Positions 8,038 through 17,162 of a DNA stretch of 64,000 nt are shown here, in pieces (positions within the stretch are counted from its first letter, which is position 1; each line of letters opens with the position of its first letter). The notes below the pieces were generated by a model. That model made no database searches and was not told the origin of the DNA. It saw nothing but the letters and a program-made list of their open reading frames with translations. The stretch is from the NCBI RefSeq assembly GCF_001267925.1, contig NZ_CP011409.1, positions 2,232,001 to 2,296,000 of the forward strand, read 5' to 3'. Origin of the DNA: Herbaspirillum hiltneri N3. Its GTDB lineage: Bacteria; Pseudomonadota; Gammaproteobacteria; Burkholderiales; Burkholderiaceae_D. The position numbers and the translations under genes were made by a program.

Positions 8038-9717
8038 ATGTTCGAGAGGAAAAGCAGGGCGCTGTCGCGCTCGCTGGACGTGCTGATTCAGGTCGTTGTT
8101 CCCATCGCCGTCGGCGCCGGCATTTTCGCCGGTCTCGGCGCGCTGGCCGTGCCGCTGTCGCCGTTGTGGCTGGCAGTGATTGCGACGGCGGCGGCGGTGA
8201 TTTTGTCGCGTCTGTCGCGCCTGGCGCGGCGCGGCGAGTCGGACCAGGGCGGCGGCTTCGTCGACAAGATCGGCAGCGAGATTGATCACATCATGATCGG
8301 CGCCGCCGAGACTTCCTATTTCGTCGACTCCATCAAGAACAAGATCGCGCAGGACGTGCAGGCTGCAAACGGCATCGTCACCGGTTCGGAGCAGAACGCA
8401 AGCACCACCGAACAGATCGCGGCCAATGCCGAACGCGCCTCCAAAGTGGCCGCCGACGTGCGCGCCGAAAGCGTGGCCGGCCGCGCGGAGGTGGACCTTG
8501 GACTGGAGCAAATCGGCAAGGCGCGCACCGACGCGCAAAATGCGTCGGCGATGATGTCGGCGCTGCAGGAAAAATCCAAGCGCATCCACGGCATCACCGA
8601 AGTCATCAGCGAAATCGCCGCACGCACCAACTTGCTGGCGCTGAATGCCGCCATCGAAGCGGCACGCGCCGGCGAACACGGTCGCGGGTTTGCGGTGGTG
8701 GCAGGCGAAGTCCGGCAACTCGCCCAGCGCACCAAGGAAGCCACCGACGACATCGGCGCAATGGTGCGCTCGATTACCGAAGAAGCCGAGCGGGCTTCCG
8801 GCGGCATGCAGGCCCTGAGCACCAAGGTGCTGGAGGCGTCGCAGAATGTCGAGCGCGTGCACGGTTTCCTCGGCAACATCGAGCGCTCCGCCGGCATTTC
8901 GGAAGAGGAGATCCAACAGATCGCACGCGCCTCCCGCGAGCACGTCGAAACCACCCACCGCATTGCCGAAGCAATCCTCAAAATCCGCGACGGCATGCTG
9001 GCGACCGACATCGAGTTGCCGCGCGTGGCGGCGTCCGCCATGGCCTTGTCGGAACGCGCCGAACTGGTCTATGACGCCATCGCCGCCAGCAACGCCAAGA
9101 CCCAGCACGACGACATCCAGAAAGTCGCAACGGCCGCCGCCAAGCGCATCGGCAAGCTGTTTGAGGAGGCTATCAGCGCCGGCCGGATCAGCGAAGGCGC
9201 CTTGTTCGACCGCACTTATAAACCGCTGCCCAATACCAATCCGCCCAAGCACACCACGCAATTCGACGCCTTCACGGATCGCGTGCTGCCGGATGTGCAG
9301 GAAGCGATTCTCGATGCCATGCCGCAACTGGCGTATGCCGGTGCGGTGGACAACAACGGGTATTTCCCCACGCACAACAAGAAATTCTCCAAGCCGCTGA
9401 CCGGCGACTACGACACCGACCTGGTCAACAATCGCACCAAGCGCATCTTCAGCGATCGCACCGGAAAGCGTTGCGGGGCGAATACAAAACCCTTCCTGTT
9501 GCAGACTTATAAACGCGATACCGGCGAAGTCATGCACGATCTTTCGGTGCCGATTTACGTGAACGGCAAGCATTGGGGAGGCTTCCGCGTCGGCTACCGT
9601 TCCAGCCAGGCGCAGGAGGCGGCGCCTGCGCAGGCTGCCGCTCCGGCGGCCAAGCAGCTTAAGCAAACGGTCAAGACCGAGAACAGCAAGGGATTGGTGC
9701 GCCAGATCTCGGCTTGA
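8038..9717 (+). CDS. Methyl-accepting chemotaxis protein with C-terminal cytoplasmic sensor region
   Basis: 559-aa chemoreceptor. Two hydrophobic segments near residues 14-36 and 42-59 are separated by only a few residues, so there is essentially no periplasmic domain, and no HAMP domain is seen. The signalling helical hairpin covers about 90-345, with the invariant tip [23 protein letters not shown] at about 188-210. After it comes a globular region, about 365-521, with [25 protein letters not shown] and [20 protein letters not shown], which resembles a Cache/PAS-like ligand-binding fold. No CheR-binding pentapeptide (NWETF type) is present at the C terminus. It heads the cheRDBYZ cluster. 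AAGGAG precedes the ATG. Confidence 0.9.
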   Translation: MFERKSRALSRSLDVLIQVVVPIAVGAGIFAGLGALAVPLSPLWLAVIATAAAVILSRLSRLARRGESDQGGGFVDKIGSEIDHIMIGAAETSYFVDSIKNKIAQDVQAANGIVTGSEQNASTTEQIAANAERASKVAADVRAESVAGRAEVDLGLEQIGKARTDAQNASAMMSALQEKSKRIHGITEVISEIAARTNLLALNAAIEAARAGEHGRGFAVVAGEVRQLAQRTKEATDDIGAMVRSITEEAERASGGMQALSTKVLEASQNVERVHGFLGNIERSAGISEEEIQQIARASREHVETTHRIAEAILKIRDGMLATDIELPRVAASAMALSERAELVYDAIAASNAKTQHDDIQKVATAAAKRIGKLFEEAISAGRISEGALFDRTYKPLPNTNPPKHTTQFDAFTDRVLPDVQEAILDAMPQLAYAGAVDNNGYFPTHNKKFSKPLTGDYDTDLVNNRTKRIFSDRTGKRCGANTKPFLLQTYKRDTGEVMHDLSVPIYVNGKHWGGFRVGYRSSQAQEAAPAQAAAPAAKQLKQTVKTENSKGLVRQISA

Positions 9718-9767
9718 ACAGCTTGACCGGGAAGGGCAGGTTGATAGACTATTCGACAACGGGGGTA

Positions 9768-9798
9768 ACCTATCGAGAATGCTGAGAAAGCGATAGGT
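9768..9798 (+). other. Hairpin between mcp and cheR
   Basis: ACCTATCG (9768-9775) and CGATAGGT (9791-9798) form a perfect 8-bp stem with a 15-nt loop, 25 bp before the TTG start of cheR. It lacks a U-run, so it is not a classical terminator. It may set mRNA stability or relative expression between mcp and cheR. Confidence 0.35.
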
Positions 9799-9822
9799 CC
9801 GGATTAGAAAAGGAACATCAAC

Positions 9823-10689
9823 TTGAAACCTGCTCCGCAGAATAAGCTCGATTCTGTCAAAGAGTTCGATTTTACGAATCGCGATTTTGACAGGGTCCGG
9901 GATCTTATCTATAAGCGCGCCGGCATTGCGTTGGCCGAAAGCAAGCAGGAAATGGTCTATAGCCGCCTGGCGCGGCGCCTGCGCGCGACCGGCATTGCCT
10001 CCTTCGTGCAATACCTGGACATGCTGGAACGCGGTGGCGACACCGACGAGTGGGAGGCGTTCACCAATGCGCTGACCACCAACCTGACGTCGTTCTTCCG
10101 CGAGTCGCATCATTTTCCGATCCTTGCCGATTTCGTCAAGACGCTCAAGGAGCCGGCCACCGTCTGGTGTTCGGCCGCCTCCACCGGCGAAGAACCCTAC
10201 ACGATCGCCATGACGCTGTGCGAGGCTTACGGCACGCTGACGCCGCCCGCGCAGATCATCGCCACCGACATCGACACCAACGTGCTGGCCACCGGCGCCA
10301 ACGGCGTCTATCCGATTGAACGCATCGACAAGCTTTCGCCCGAGCGCATCAAGAAATTCTTCCTGCGCGGCAAGGGCAACCAGGAAGGCTACGTCCGGGT
10401 GCGTCCGGAATTGCGCAAGCTGGTGACCTTTAAGCAACTGAACCTGCTGGCCGACGGATGGCCCCTGACCGGGCAGTTCGACGTCATCTTCTGCCGCAAC
10501 GTGATGATCTATTTCGACAAGCCGACGCAGAGCAAGATCCTGTCTCGCTTCGTGCCGCTCATGAAACCGCATGCGCTGCTGTTTGCGGGCCATTCCGAGA
10601 ACTTCCTGTATGTCTCCGACGCCTTGAAGCTCAAGGGGAAAACGGTCTACGAGCTTGGAGCCGCAACGCAACGCAAGGCGGGGAAATAA
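9823..10689 (+). CDS. cheR: Chemotaxis protein methyltransferase CheR
   Basis: S-adenosylmethionine-dependent methylation of glutamates on chemoreceptors. 288 aa, normal for CheR. The N-terminal all-helical domain (about 14-90) is followed by the SAM-binding domain with WCSAASTGEEPYTIAM near 115-130, IIATDID, and FDVIFCRNVMIYFD. It uses a TTG start at 9823 preceded by AAAAGGA; no ATG in frame gives a complete N-terminal domain. The cheD gene follows after 3 bp, so the two are co-translated. Confidence 0.95.
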   Translation: MKPAPQNKLDSVKEFDFTNRDFDRVRDLIYKRAGIALAESKQEMVYSRLARRLRATGIASFVQYLDMLERGGDTDEWEAFTNALTTNLTSFFRESHHFPILADFVKTLKEPATVWCSAASTGEEPYTIAMTLCEAYGTLTPPAQIIATDIDTNVLATGANGVYPIERIDKLSPERIKKFFLRGKGNQEGYVRVRPELRKLVTFKQLNLLADGWPLTGQFDVIFCRNVMIYFDKPTQSKILSRFVPLMKPHALLFAGHSENFLYVSDALKLKGKTVYELGAATQRKAGK

Positions 10690-10692
10690 GCC

Positions 10693-11295
10693 ATGAGCCA
10701 AGGCCAGGATCAATTCGCTTCCAACGTCTACTACGACCGCACCTTCGATTGCGATGCGGCCAAGATATTGCCGGGCGAATACTATTTCACGCACAAGGAC
10801 ATGATGATCGTCACGGTGCTGGGTTCGTGCGTGTCCGCGTGCATCCGCGACCGCGTCACCGGCATCGGCGGCATGAATCACTTCATGCTGCCCGACAGCG
10901 GTGATGGCGACAGCCCGATTTCGGCATCGATGCGCTACGGCACTTACGCCATGGAAATTCTGATCAATGACGTGCTCAAGGCCGGCGCCCGGCGCGAGAA
11001 CCTGGAAGCCAAGGTATTCGGCGGCGGCAACGTGCTGCGCGGCTTCATCGCCATCAACGTCGGCGAACGTAACGCGCAGTTCGTGCGTGATTATCTGAAG
11101 GCGGAAAATATTCGCGTGGTCGCGGAAGATCTTAACGATATCTGGCCGCGTAAGGTATATTTCTTCCCCCGCACCGGCAAGGTGCTGGTCAAAAAGCTCA
11201 AACAATTGCATAACAACACACTGGTGAATCGCGAACAGGATTACGCCAGCAAGCTGGTCGCCAAACCGGTGGGCGGCGCAGTCGACTTGTTTTGA
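10693..11295 (+). CDS. cheD: Chemoreceptor glutamine deamidase CheD
   Basis: Deamidates glutamines on chemoreceptors to glutamates that CheR can methylate. 200 aa. The catalytic Cys46 in [12 protein letters not shown] and His63 in GGMNHFMLP are 17 residues apart, as in characterised CheD proteins. FGGGNV and the region [17 protein letters not shown] are further family marks. The gene lies 3 bp behind cheR and about 95 bp before cheB, within one chemotaxis operon. Confidence 0.93.
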   Translation: MSQGQDQFASNVYYDRTFDCDAAKILPGEYYFTHKDMMIVTVLGSCVSACIRDRVTGIGGMNHFMLPDSGDGDSPISASMRYGTYAMEILINDVLKAGARRENLEAKVFGGGNVLRGFIAINVGERNAQFVRDYLKAENIRVVAEDLNDIWPRKVYFFPRTGKVLVKKLKQLHNNTLVNREQDYASKLVAKPVGGAVDLF

Positions 11296-11390
11296 CGCTG
11301 GTGTTTTAGCGTCTGCATTGCAAGCGGCAAAGTTTTTTATCCGCCTCTGCCGGGTGTTGCCGAGGCGAGTTTCAGGAAAGTACGGATCGT

Positions 11391-12470
11391 ATGAAAATAA
11401 AAGTATTGATCGTCGACGACTCGGCATTGATCCGCAGCGTCATGAAAGAGATCATCGGCAGCCAGCCTGACATGGAAGTCGTGGGCGTTGCCCCCGATCC
11501 CATCATTGCGCGCGATCTGATCAAGCAGACCAACCCTGACGTCCTCACGCTGGACGTTGAAATGCCGCGCATGGACGGCCTCGATTTCCTCGAGAAACTG
11601 ATGCGCCTGCGGCCGATGCCGGTGGTGATGGTGTCGTCGCTGACCGAGCGCGGCTCGGAAATCACGCTGCGCGCGCTGGAATTGGGTGCGGTCGACTTCG
11701 TCACCAAACCGAAGATCTCGATCCAGAGCGGCATGCAGGAATACACCGACATGATTGCCGACAAGATTCGCGCGGCGTCCAAGGCCAGTATCCGCCCACG
11801 CGCGATCCCGCATCCGGATGCGGCCAAGGCGAGCGGCGGCGAACCGCTGCCGCAGATGCGCAATCCGCTGCTGTCGAGCGAAAAGCTGATCATCATCGGC
11901 GCCTCCACCGGCGGCACCGAGGCGATCAAGGAATTCCTGATCCGCATGCCCTCGGACTGTCCGGGCATCCTGATCACCCAGCACATGCCGGAAGGCTTCA
12001 CGCGCTCCTTCGCGCAACGCCTCGACAATCTGTGCAAGATTTCGGTCAAGGAAGCCGCGGGCAACGAACGTGTCCTGCCTGGCCACGCCTACATCGCGCC
12101 TGGCCATTCGCACCTCAAGCTGGTGCGCAGCGGCGCCAACTACATGACCCAGCTCGATCAGGGGCCGCCGGTCAACCGCCATCGGCCGTCGGTCGACGTG
12201 CTGTTCAATTCGGCAGCGGCCTGCGCCGGCAAGAACGCGGTCGGCGTGATCCTGACCGGCATGGGCAAGGACGGCGCTCTGGGGATGCTGGAGATGCGCA
12301 ATGCCGGCGCCTATAATTTTGCCCAGGACGAAGCCTCGTGCGTGGTCTTCGGCATGCCGCGCGAAGCGATTGCAGTGGGTGGGGCGCATGAGGTGCTGGC
12401 GCTGCAGGCCATGCCGGGCCGCGTCTTGAGTTACCTGGCCGAGCACGGCAGCCGTGCATTGCGGGTGTAG
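11391..12470 (+). CDS. cheB: Chemotaxis response regulator protein-glutamate methylesterase CheB
   Basis: Removes methyl groups from chemoreceptors when phosphorylated by CheA. 359 aa. The receiver domain (1-about 120) has acidic residues Asp9/Asp10 and the phospho-acceptor Asp55 in [12 protein letters not shown]. The C-terminal esterase has the triad Ser172 (GASTGGT), His198 (TQHMPEGFT) and Asp294 (MGKDGALGM). All catalytic residues are present. A short GACGCT/AGCGTC hairpin at 11294-11313 lies between cheD and cheB. Confidence 0.96.
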   Translation: MKIKVLIVDDSALIRSVMKEIIGSQPDMEVVGVAPDPIIARDLIKQTNPDVLTLDVEMPRMDGLDFLEKLMRLRPMPVVMVSSLTERGSEITLRALELGAVDFVTKPKISIQSGMQEYTDMIADKIRAASKASIRPRAIPHPDAAKASGGEPLPQMRNPLLSSEKLIIIGASTGGTEAIKEFLIRMPSDCPGILITQHMPEGFTRSFAQRLDNLCKISVKEAAGNERVLPGHAYIAPGHSHLKLVRSGANYMTQLDQGPPVNRHRPSVDVLFNSAAACAGKNAVGVILTGMGKDGALGMLEMRNAGAYNFAQDEASCVVFGMPREAIAVGGAHEVLALQAMPGRVLSYLAEHGSRALRV

Positions 12471-12588
12471 TTCGAGTACCATTCAGCCATCCACGAAATT
12501 TCACGGGTAGTTAGCTGTCGGGCCTTAAGTTTTGCCGAATTAGTGTCGTTATCGTCAACAATAGTTTCGAATCAATGGAGTAATAATC

Positions 12589-12984
12589 ATGGCAGGCCCA
12601 AATACCAAGTTTCTCGTTGTAGACGATTTCTCCACGATGCGCCGCATTGTCCGTAACCTGCTCAAAGAGCTCGGCTACACCAATGTGGACGAAGCCGAAG
12701 ACGGCGTGCAAGGTTTGCAAAAACTGCGCAGCGACCAGTTCGATTTCGTGGTGTCGGACTGGAACATGCCAAATATGGACGGCCTGACCATGCTGCAGGA
12801 AATCCGCAAGGATCCGGCGCTGTCGAAGTTGCCGGTCCTGATGGTGACTGCCGAAGCCAAGAAGGAAAACATCGTTGCCGCCGCGCAAGCCGGCGCCAAT
12901 GGTTACGTGGTCAAGCCATTCACGGCCGCAACTCTTGACGAAAAGCTCGGCAAGATCTTCGAAAAGCTGGAGGCCGGAGGCTAA
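12589..12984 (+). CDS. cheY: Chemotaxis response regulator CheY
   Basis: 131-aa single receiver domain that, when phosphorylated, binds FliM and changes motor rotation. The canonical residues are all present: Asp12, Asp13, phospho-acceptor Asp57 ([12 protein letters not shown]), Thr87 and Lys109. GGAG lies upstream of the ATG. The RBS of cheZ (GGAGGCCGGAGG) is inside the last codons of cheY, and cheZ starts 1 bp after the cheY stop. Confidence 0.97.
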   Translation: MAGPNTKFLVVDDFSTMRRIVRNLLKELGYTNVDEAEDGVQGLQKLRSDQFDFVVSDWNMPNMDGLTMLQEIRKDPALSKLPVLMVTAEAKKENIVAAAQAGANGYVVKPFTAATLDEKLGKIFEKLEAGG

Positions 12985-12985
12985 C

Positions 12986-13636
12986 GTGGATACCGCATCC
13001 CAGGGAGCAGTGCCGCCGGGCGCACCGGTAGCGGAACAGCAGGATCAGTTCCTGGCGCGTATTGGCCACATGACGCGCAGTTTGCATGACAATCTGCGCG
13101 GACTCGGTTTCGACCGTTTGCTTGAAAAAGCCGCCAGCGACATGCCGGACGCGCGCGATCGCCTCGAATACGTGGCGATGATGACCGAGAAGGCTGCCCA
13201 GCGCGTGCTGAACGCGACCGAAACCGCCGGCCCGATGCAGGACGCCATCGGCGAGGGTGCAAGTACGCTGGCTGCGGAGTGGAAGGCAGTCACGGACGCG
13301 CCGTTTTCCGAGAGCGATTACCGCGCTTTGGCGGAAAAGACCCAGGCTTACCTCGGTGCAACACGTGAAAACGTCAGCCTGACCAAGCAGCAATTGCTCG
13401 ACATCATGATGGCCCAGGACTTCCAGGACCTGACCGGGCAGGTGATCAAGCGCGTGACCGAAGTGGCGCACGATATCGAAAGCCAGCTGGTGCAGTTGTT
13501 GGTCGATTATTCGCCGCCGGAAGCCAAGCGCGAAGATAGCGGCCTGCTGAACGGTCCGCAGATCAATCCGACCGGTCACAACGTGATTGCCAACCAAAGC
13601 CAGGTGGACGATTTGCTGGAAAGTCTCGGCTTTTAA
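12986..13636 (+). CDS. cheZ: CheY-P phosphatase CheZ
   Basis: Accelerates dephosphorylation of CheY-P. 216 aa from a GTG start at 12986, chosen because it lies directly after cheY behind a strong RBS. The catalytic segment MMAQDFQDLTGQVIKRV carries the Asp and Gln expected for the CheZ active site. The C terminus QSQVDDLLESLGF is the amphipathic helix that docks on CheY. It closes the chemotaxis operon; about 250 bp separate it from flhB. Confidence 0.95.
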   Translation: MDTASQGAVPPGAPVAEQQDQFLARIGHMTRSLHDNLRGLGFDRLLEKAASDMPDARDRLEYVAMMTEKAAQRVLNATETAGPMQDAIGEGASTLAAEWKAVTDAPFSESDYRALAEKTQAYLGATRENVSLTKQQLLDIMMAQDFQDLTGQVIKRVTEVAHDIESQLVQLLVDYSPPEAKREDSGLLNGPQINPTGHNVIANQSQVDDLLESLGF

Positions 13637-13765
13637 GTTGTTTTAACGATAGTTTGCATGCTTGCGGTGTTGTTTCGAGCGGTTTTTACAACTGCTCAGC
13701 GACACCGCAGACCGCCGTCCTGTCTGCCTTCACGCCCTGAAGGCAGATATGGCGCGCTTCTCCTG

Positions 13766-13800
13766 CTCCGAAATACGGGGCGTTTCGCCCCTTATTCCCG
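13766..13800 (+). promoter_or_regulatory. Candidate FlhDC-type box upstream of flhB (overlaps a GC hairpin)
   Basis: GAAATACGGGG (13770-13780) and CCCCTTATT (13788-13796) form imperfect symmetric half-sites of the AAATA-CG / CG-TATT kind known for FlhD4C2. The same 11-mer GAAATACGGGG occurs in the fliF/fliE divergent region (46106-46116). The core GGGGCG-TTT-CGCCCC followed by TTATT could instead be a weak terminator after cheZ. Confidence 0.35.
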
Positions 13801-13893
13801 CGATGATTCGAGGTCTCCCTCGCCAATAATTCTGCCTGATAGTCTCAAAATTCCGTCTTTACAAGCGGAAAGAAGCAATACGGGGGAACGGCA

Positions 13894-15075
13894 GTGGCCG
13901 AAGATAGCGATCAAGAACGGACCGAACAGCCCACCAGCAAACGCATTGAAAAAGCGCGTGAGCAGGGCGACGTGCCGCGCTCGCGCGAAATGGCTACGTG
14001 CGTCATGCTGCTCATCGGCGGCAGCACCCTGTGGATGTTTACCGGCCCGCTCGTGACCAGCCTCAACCGCTTCATGGTCTCCACCATGACGTTCGAGCGT
14101 GAAATGGCTTTCGATCCGGCCTTGCTGTTCGAACGCATGAGCGGTCATTTCATGGAAGTGGCGGTCGCCTGTATTCCCATCGCTTTCCTGATGACGCTGG
14201 CGGCCGTGGCCTCGCCGCTGATTCTGGGCGGCTGGCTGTTCAACGGCAGCTCGCTGGAACCCAAGTTCGACCGCCTCAACCCCATGAAGGGCATCATGAA
14301 CCTGTTCTCGCTCAATTCGCTGGTCGAGTTGGGCAAGGGCATTCTGAAGTCCGTCCTGGTCGGCGTCATCGCCTGGTTCGCCATGCGCAGCCATATCGAC
14401 GCGGTCCTCAACCTGAGCGTCGAGCCGCTCAAGGTGGCCAGCAGCCACATGCCGAATTTGCTGTGGACCTGCTTCATCATGATGGTCTGCGCCCTGATCG
14501 TGATTGCCGTGATCGACGTCCCGTATCAGCTGTGGAACTACACCCGCAAGCTCAAGATGACGCGCCAGGAAGTCAAGCAGGAACACAAGGAATCCGACGG
14601 CGACCCGTTGATCAAGGGCAAGATTCGCGCCCTGCAACGTGCCGCCGCACGCCGCCGCATGATGTCGTCGGTGCCCACGGCGGACGTCGTGGTGACCAAC
14701 CCGACCCACTTTGCCGTGGCGCTGAAGTACAGCGAAGGCGGCATGTCGGCGCCGCAGGTGGTGGCCAAGGGCACCGAAGCGGTGGCCGCCAACATCCGCA
14801 AGATCGCTGCGGAGAACAACGTACCGATCCTCGAAGCGCCGCCGCTGGCGCGCGCATTGCACTACCACACCGAAATCGGCGACGAGATTCCGGAATCGCT
14901 CTACACAGCGGTCGCTGAAGTCCTCGCCTATGTCTTCCAGCTGCGCACCTACAACAGCAATGGCGGCGTCCGTCCGGACGAGCCGAGCGAGCTCGAGGTG
15001 CCGAAGGAACTGGACGATCCACTGTACAAACGCAAGGCCGCCATGGCTGCCGCACAAGCTAGGGCCGGACAATGA
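13894..15075 (+). CDS. flhB: Flagellar export gate protein FlhB
   Basis: Inner-membrane component of the flagellar type III export gate that switches substrate specificity from rod/hook to filament. 393 aa with four hydrophobic segments in residues 35-215. The C-terminal cytoplasmic domain carries the autocleavage site NPTH at 269-272, followed by FAVALKYS. The GTG start at 13894 follows CGGGGGAACG; the N terminus AEDSDQERTEQPTSKRIEKAREQG is typical. Its stop overlaps the flhA start by 4 bp (ATGA). Confidence 0.97.
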   Translation: MAEDSDQERTEQPTSKRIEKAREQGDVPRSREMATCVMLLIGGSTLWMFTGPLVTSLNRFMVSTMTFEREMAFDPALLFERMSGHFMEVAVACIPIAFLMTLAAVASPLILGGWLFNGSSLEPKFDRLNPMKGIMNLFSLNSLVELGKGILKSVLVGVIAWFAMRSHIDAVLNLSVEPLKVASSHMPNLLWTCFIMMVCALIVIAVIDVPYQLWNYTRKLKMTRQEVKQEHKESDGDPLIKGKIRALQRAAARRRMMSSVPTADVVVTNPTHFAVALKYSEGGMSAPQVVAKGTEAVAANIRKIAAENNVPILEAPPLARALHYHTEIGDEIPESLYTAVAEVLAYVFQLRTYNSNGGVRPDEPSELEVPKELDDPLYKRKAAMAAAQARAGQ

Positions 15076-17162
15076 ACATCAACAGCATGAAACTCCCGGC
15101 CTGGGTGCCGATCAAGCATACCAAAGCGCTCGCAGCGCCGATCCTGATCGTCATGATGCTGGCGATGATGGTGCTGCCGCTGCCGGCGTTTGCGCTCGAC
15201 ATCCTGTTCAGCTTCAATATTTCGCTGTCGGTGATCGTGTTGCTGACCGCGCTGTACACCGTCAAGCCGCTCGACTTCGTGGCGTTCCCGGCGGTGCTGC
15301 TGGTGAGCACCATGCTGCGCCTGTCGCTCAACGTGGCATCCACCCGCGTGGTGCTGACCGAAGGCCATACCGGTCCCGACGCAGCGGGTAAGGTGATTGA
15401 GGCCTTCGGCCACTTCCTGATCGGCGGCAACTACACCGTCGGTATCGTCGTCTTCATCATTCTGACGATCATCAACTTCACCGTCGTCACCAAGGGTGCC
15501 GGCCGTATCGCCGAAGTGGGTGCACGCTTCACTCTCGATGCGATGCCCGGCAAGCAGATGGCGATCGACGCCGACCTCAACGCCGGCATGATCGGCGAGC
15601 CGGAAGCCCGCGCCCGCCGCAAGGAAGTGGCGCAGGAAGCCGAATTCTACGGCGCCATGGACGGCGCCAGCAAGTACGTGCGCGGCGATGCCGTGGCCGG
15701 CATTATCGTGACCGTGGTCAACATCGTCGGCGGTCTCGTGGTCGGCATGATCCAGCATGACCTGGCCTTCGACATGGCATTGAAGAACTACACGCTGCTG
15801 GCCATCGGTGACGGCCTGGTCGCACAGATTCCTTCGCTGATCATCTCCACCGCTGCAGGTGTGGTGGTCTCGCGCGTCGCCAACGATCAGGACGTCGGCG
15901 GCCAACTGATCAACCAGCTGTTCGCCAAGCCGGAAGTCCTGTACCTGACCGCCATCATCATCGGCGGCATGGGCCTGATCCCGGGCATGCCGCATGTTGC
16001 GTTCATCATCATTGCCGCCATGCTGGCCGGCGCCGGTTATTCCGTCAGCCAGCGTAAGCAGCAGGCCGGCGCGATCGCCGAATTGCCGGCCCCCGTCACG
16101 ACGCCGCAGGAAATCGAGGAAGCCACCTGGCAGGACATCTTGCCGGTCGACACGCTCGGTCTGGAAGTCGGTTACCGCCTCATCCCGCTGGTGGACAAAG
16201 GGCAGGGCGGCGAACTGCTGCGCCGGATCAAAGGCATCCGCAAGAAATTCGCGCAGGAAGTCGGCTTCCTGTCGCCGCCGGTACATATCCGCGACAACCT
16301 CGAACTCAAGCCGTCGGCCTATCGCATCGCCTTGAAGGGCGTGGAAATCGGCAAGGGCGAAGCCACTTTCGGCCAGTTCCTGGCGATCAATCCGGGCATG
16401 GTCACCGGCCCGTTGCCAGGGCTCATGACCACCGACCCTGCGTTCGGCCTGCCGGCTGTCTGGATCGAAAGCAACATGCGCGAAATGGCGCAGACCATGG
16501 GCTACACCGTGGTCGATACCGGCACCGTCATTGCGACCCACCTCAACCATTTGATCACCATCCACGCAGCGGAATTGCTGGGGCGCCAGGAAGTGCAGCA
16601 ATTGCTCGATCACATCGGCAAGGATGCGCCGAAGCTGATCGAAGATCTGGTGCCGAAAGCCTTGCCGTTGGGCACGGTCCAGAAAGTGTTGCAAAACCTG
16701 CTCATCGAAGGCGTGCATATCCGCGATATGCGGACTATTATCGAAACCCTGGCCGAGCATGCGCCGCGCGTGCAGGAGCCGAACGAACTGACCGCCATCG
16801 TGCGCATTGCCCTGGGCCGCGCGATCGTGCAACAGATTTTCCCGACCGAGAGCGAGCTGTCGGTCATGACACTGGACACCAAGCTGGAGCGTCTGCTGAT
16901 GCAGGCGATGCAGGCCAGCGGACCGGAAGGCGGCGGCATCGAGCCCGGTCTGGCAGATACGCTGATTACTCAGACAGAAAACGCAGCACGTCATCAAGAG
17001 CAGTTGGGTTTAACCCCGGTATTGTTGGTCCCGGGTCCTTTGCGGGCATTGCTGGCGCGCTTCTTGCGACGCGCAATGCCTCAACTCCGGGTGCTTTCAC
17101 ACGCTGAAGTTCCTGATTCGAAAACGATTAAAGTTACCAGCCTAGTTGGAGGGCAAGCATGA
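15072..17162 (+). CDS. flhA: Flagellar export gate protein FlhA
   Basis: Large export-gate subunit that forms the nonameric ring receiving chaperone-substrate complexes. 696 aa, normal length. The N-terminal half has about eight membrane segments; the conserved FHIPEP loop reads RFTLDAMPGKQMAIDADLNAG near residues 162-182. The cytoplasmic half begins near residue 350 (QEIEEATWQDILPVDTLGLEVG). It overlaps flhB by 4 bp and flhF by 4 bp, so the three are translationally coupled. Confidence 0.97.
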   Translation: MNINSMKLPAWVPIKHTKALAAPILIVMMLAMMVLPLPAFALDILFSFNISLSVIVLLTALYTVKPLDFVAFPAVLLVSTMLRLSLNVASTRVVLTEGHTGPDAAGKVIEAFGHFLIGGNYTVGIVVFIILTIINFTVVTKGAGRIAEVGARFTLDAMPGKQMAIDADLNAGMIGEPEARARRKEVAQEAEFYGAMDGASKYVRGDAVAGIIVTVVNIVGGLVVGMIQHDLAFDMALKNYTLLAIGDGLVAQIPSLIISTAAGVVVSRVANDQDVGGQLINQLFAKPEVLYLTAIIIGGMGLIPGMPHVAFIIIAAMLAGAGYSVSQRKQQAGAIAELPAPVTTPQEIEEATWQDILPVDTLGLEVGYRLIPLVDKGQGGELLRRIKGIRKKFAQEVGFLSPPVHIRDNLELKPSAYRIALKGVEIGKGEATFGQFLAINPGMVTGPLPGLMTTDPAFGLPAVWIESNMREMAQTMGYTVVDTGTVIATHLNHLITIHAAELLGRQEVQQLLDHIGKDAPKLIEDLVPKALPLGTVQKVLQNLLIEGVHIRDMRTIIETLAEHAPRVQEPNELTAIVRIALGRAIVQQIFPTESELSVMTLDTKLERLLMQAMQASGPEGGGIEPGLADTLITQTENAARHQEQLGLTPVLLVPGPLRALLARFLRRAMPQLRVLSHAEVPDSKTIKVTSLVGGQA

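Noticed and set aside
7870..11427. Very long minus-strand open frame (over 1,100 codons) opposite mcp-cheR-cheD
   Set aside because: It is the antisense shadow of high-GC coding DNA: its translation is Arg/His/Gln-rich low-complexity with no family motif, while the plus strand has complete known genes.
14949..16997. Long minus-strand open frame opposite flhA
   Set aside because: Composition is Asp/His/Gln-rich as expected for the complement of flhA codons; flhA itself is unmistakable.
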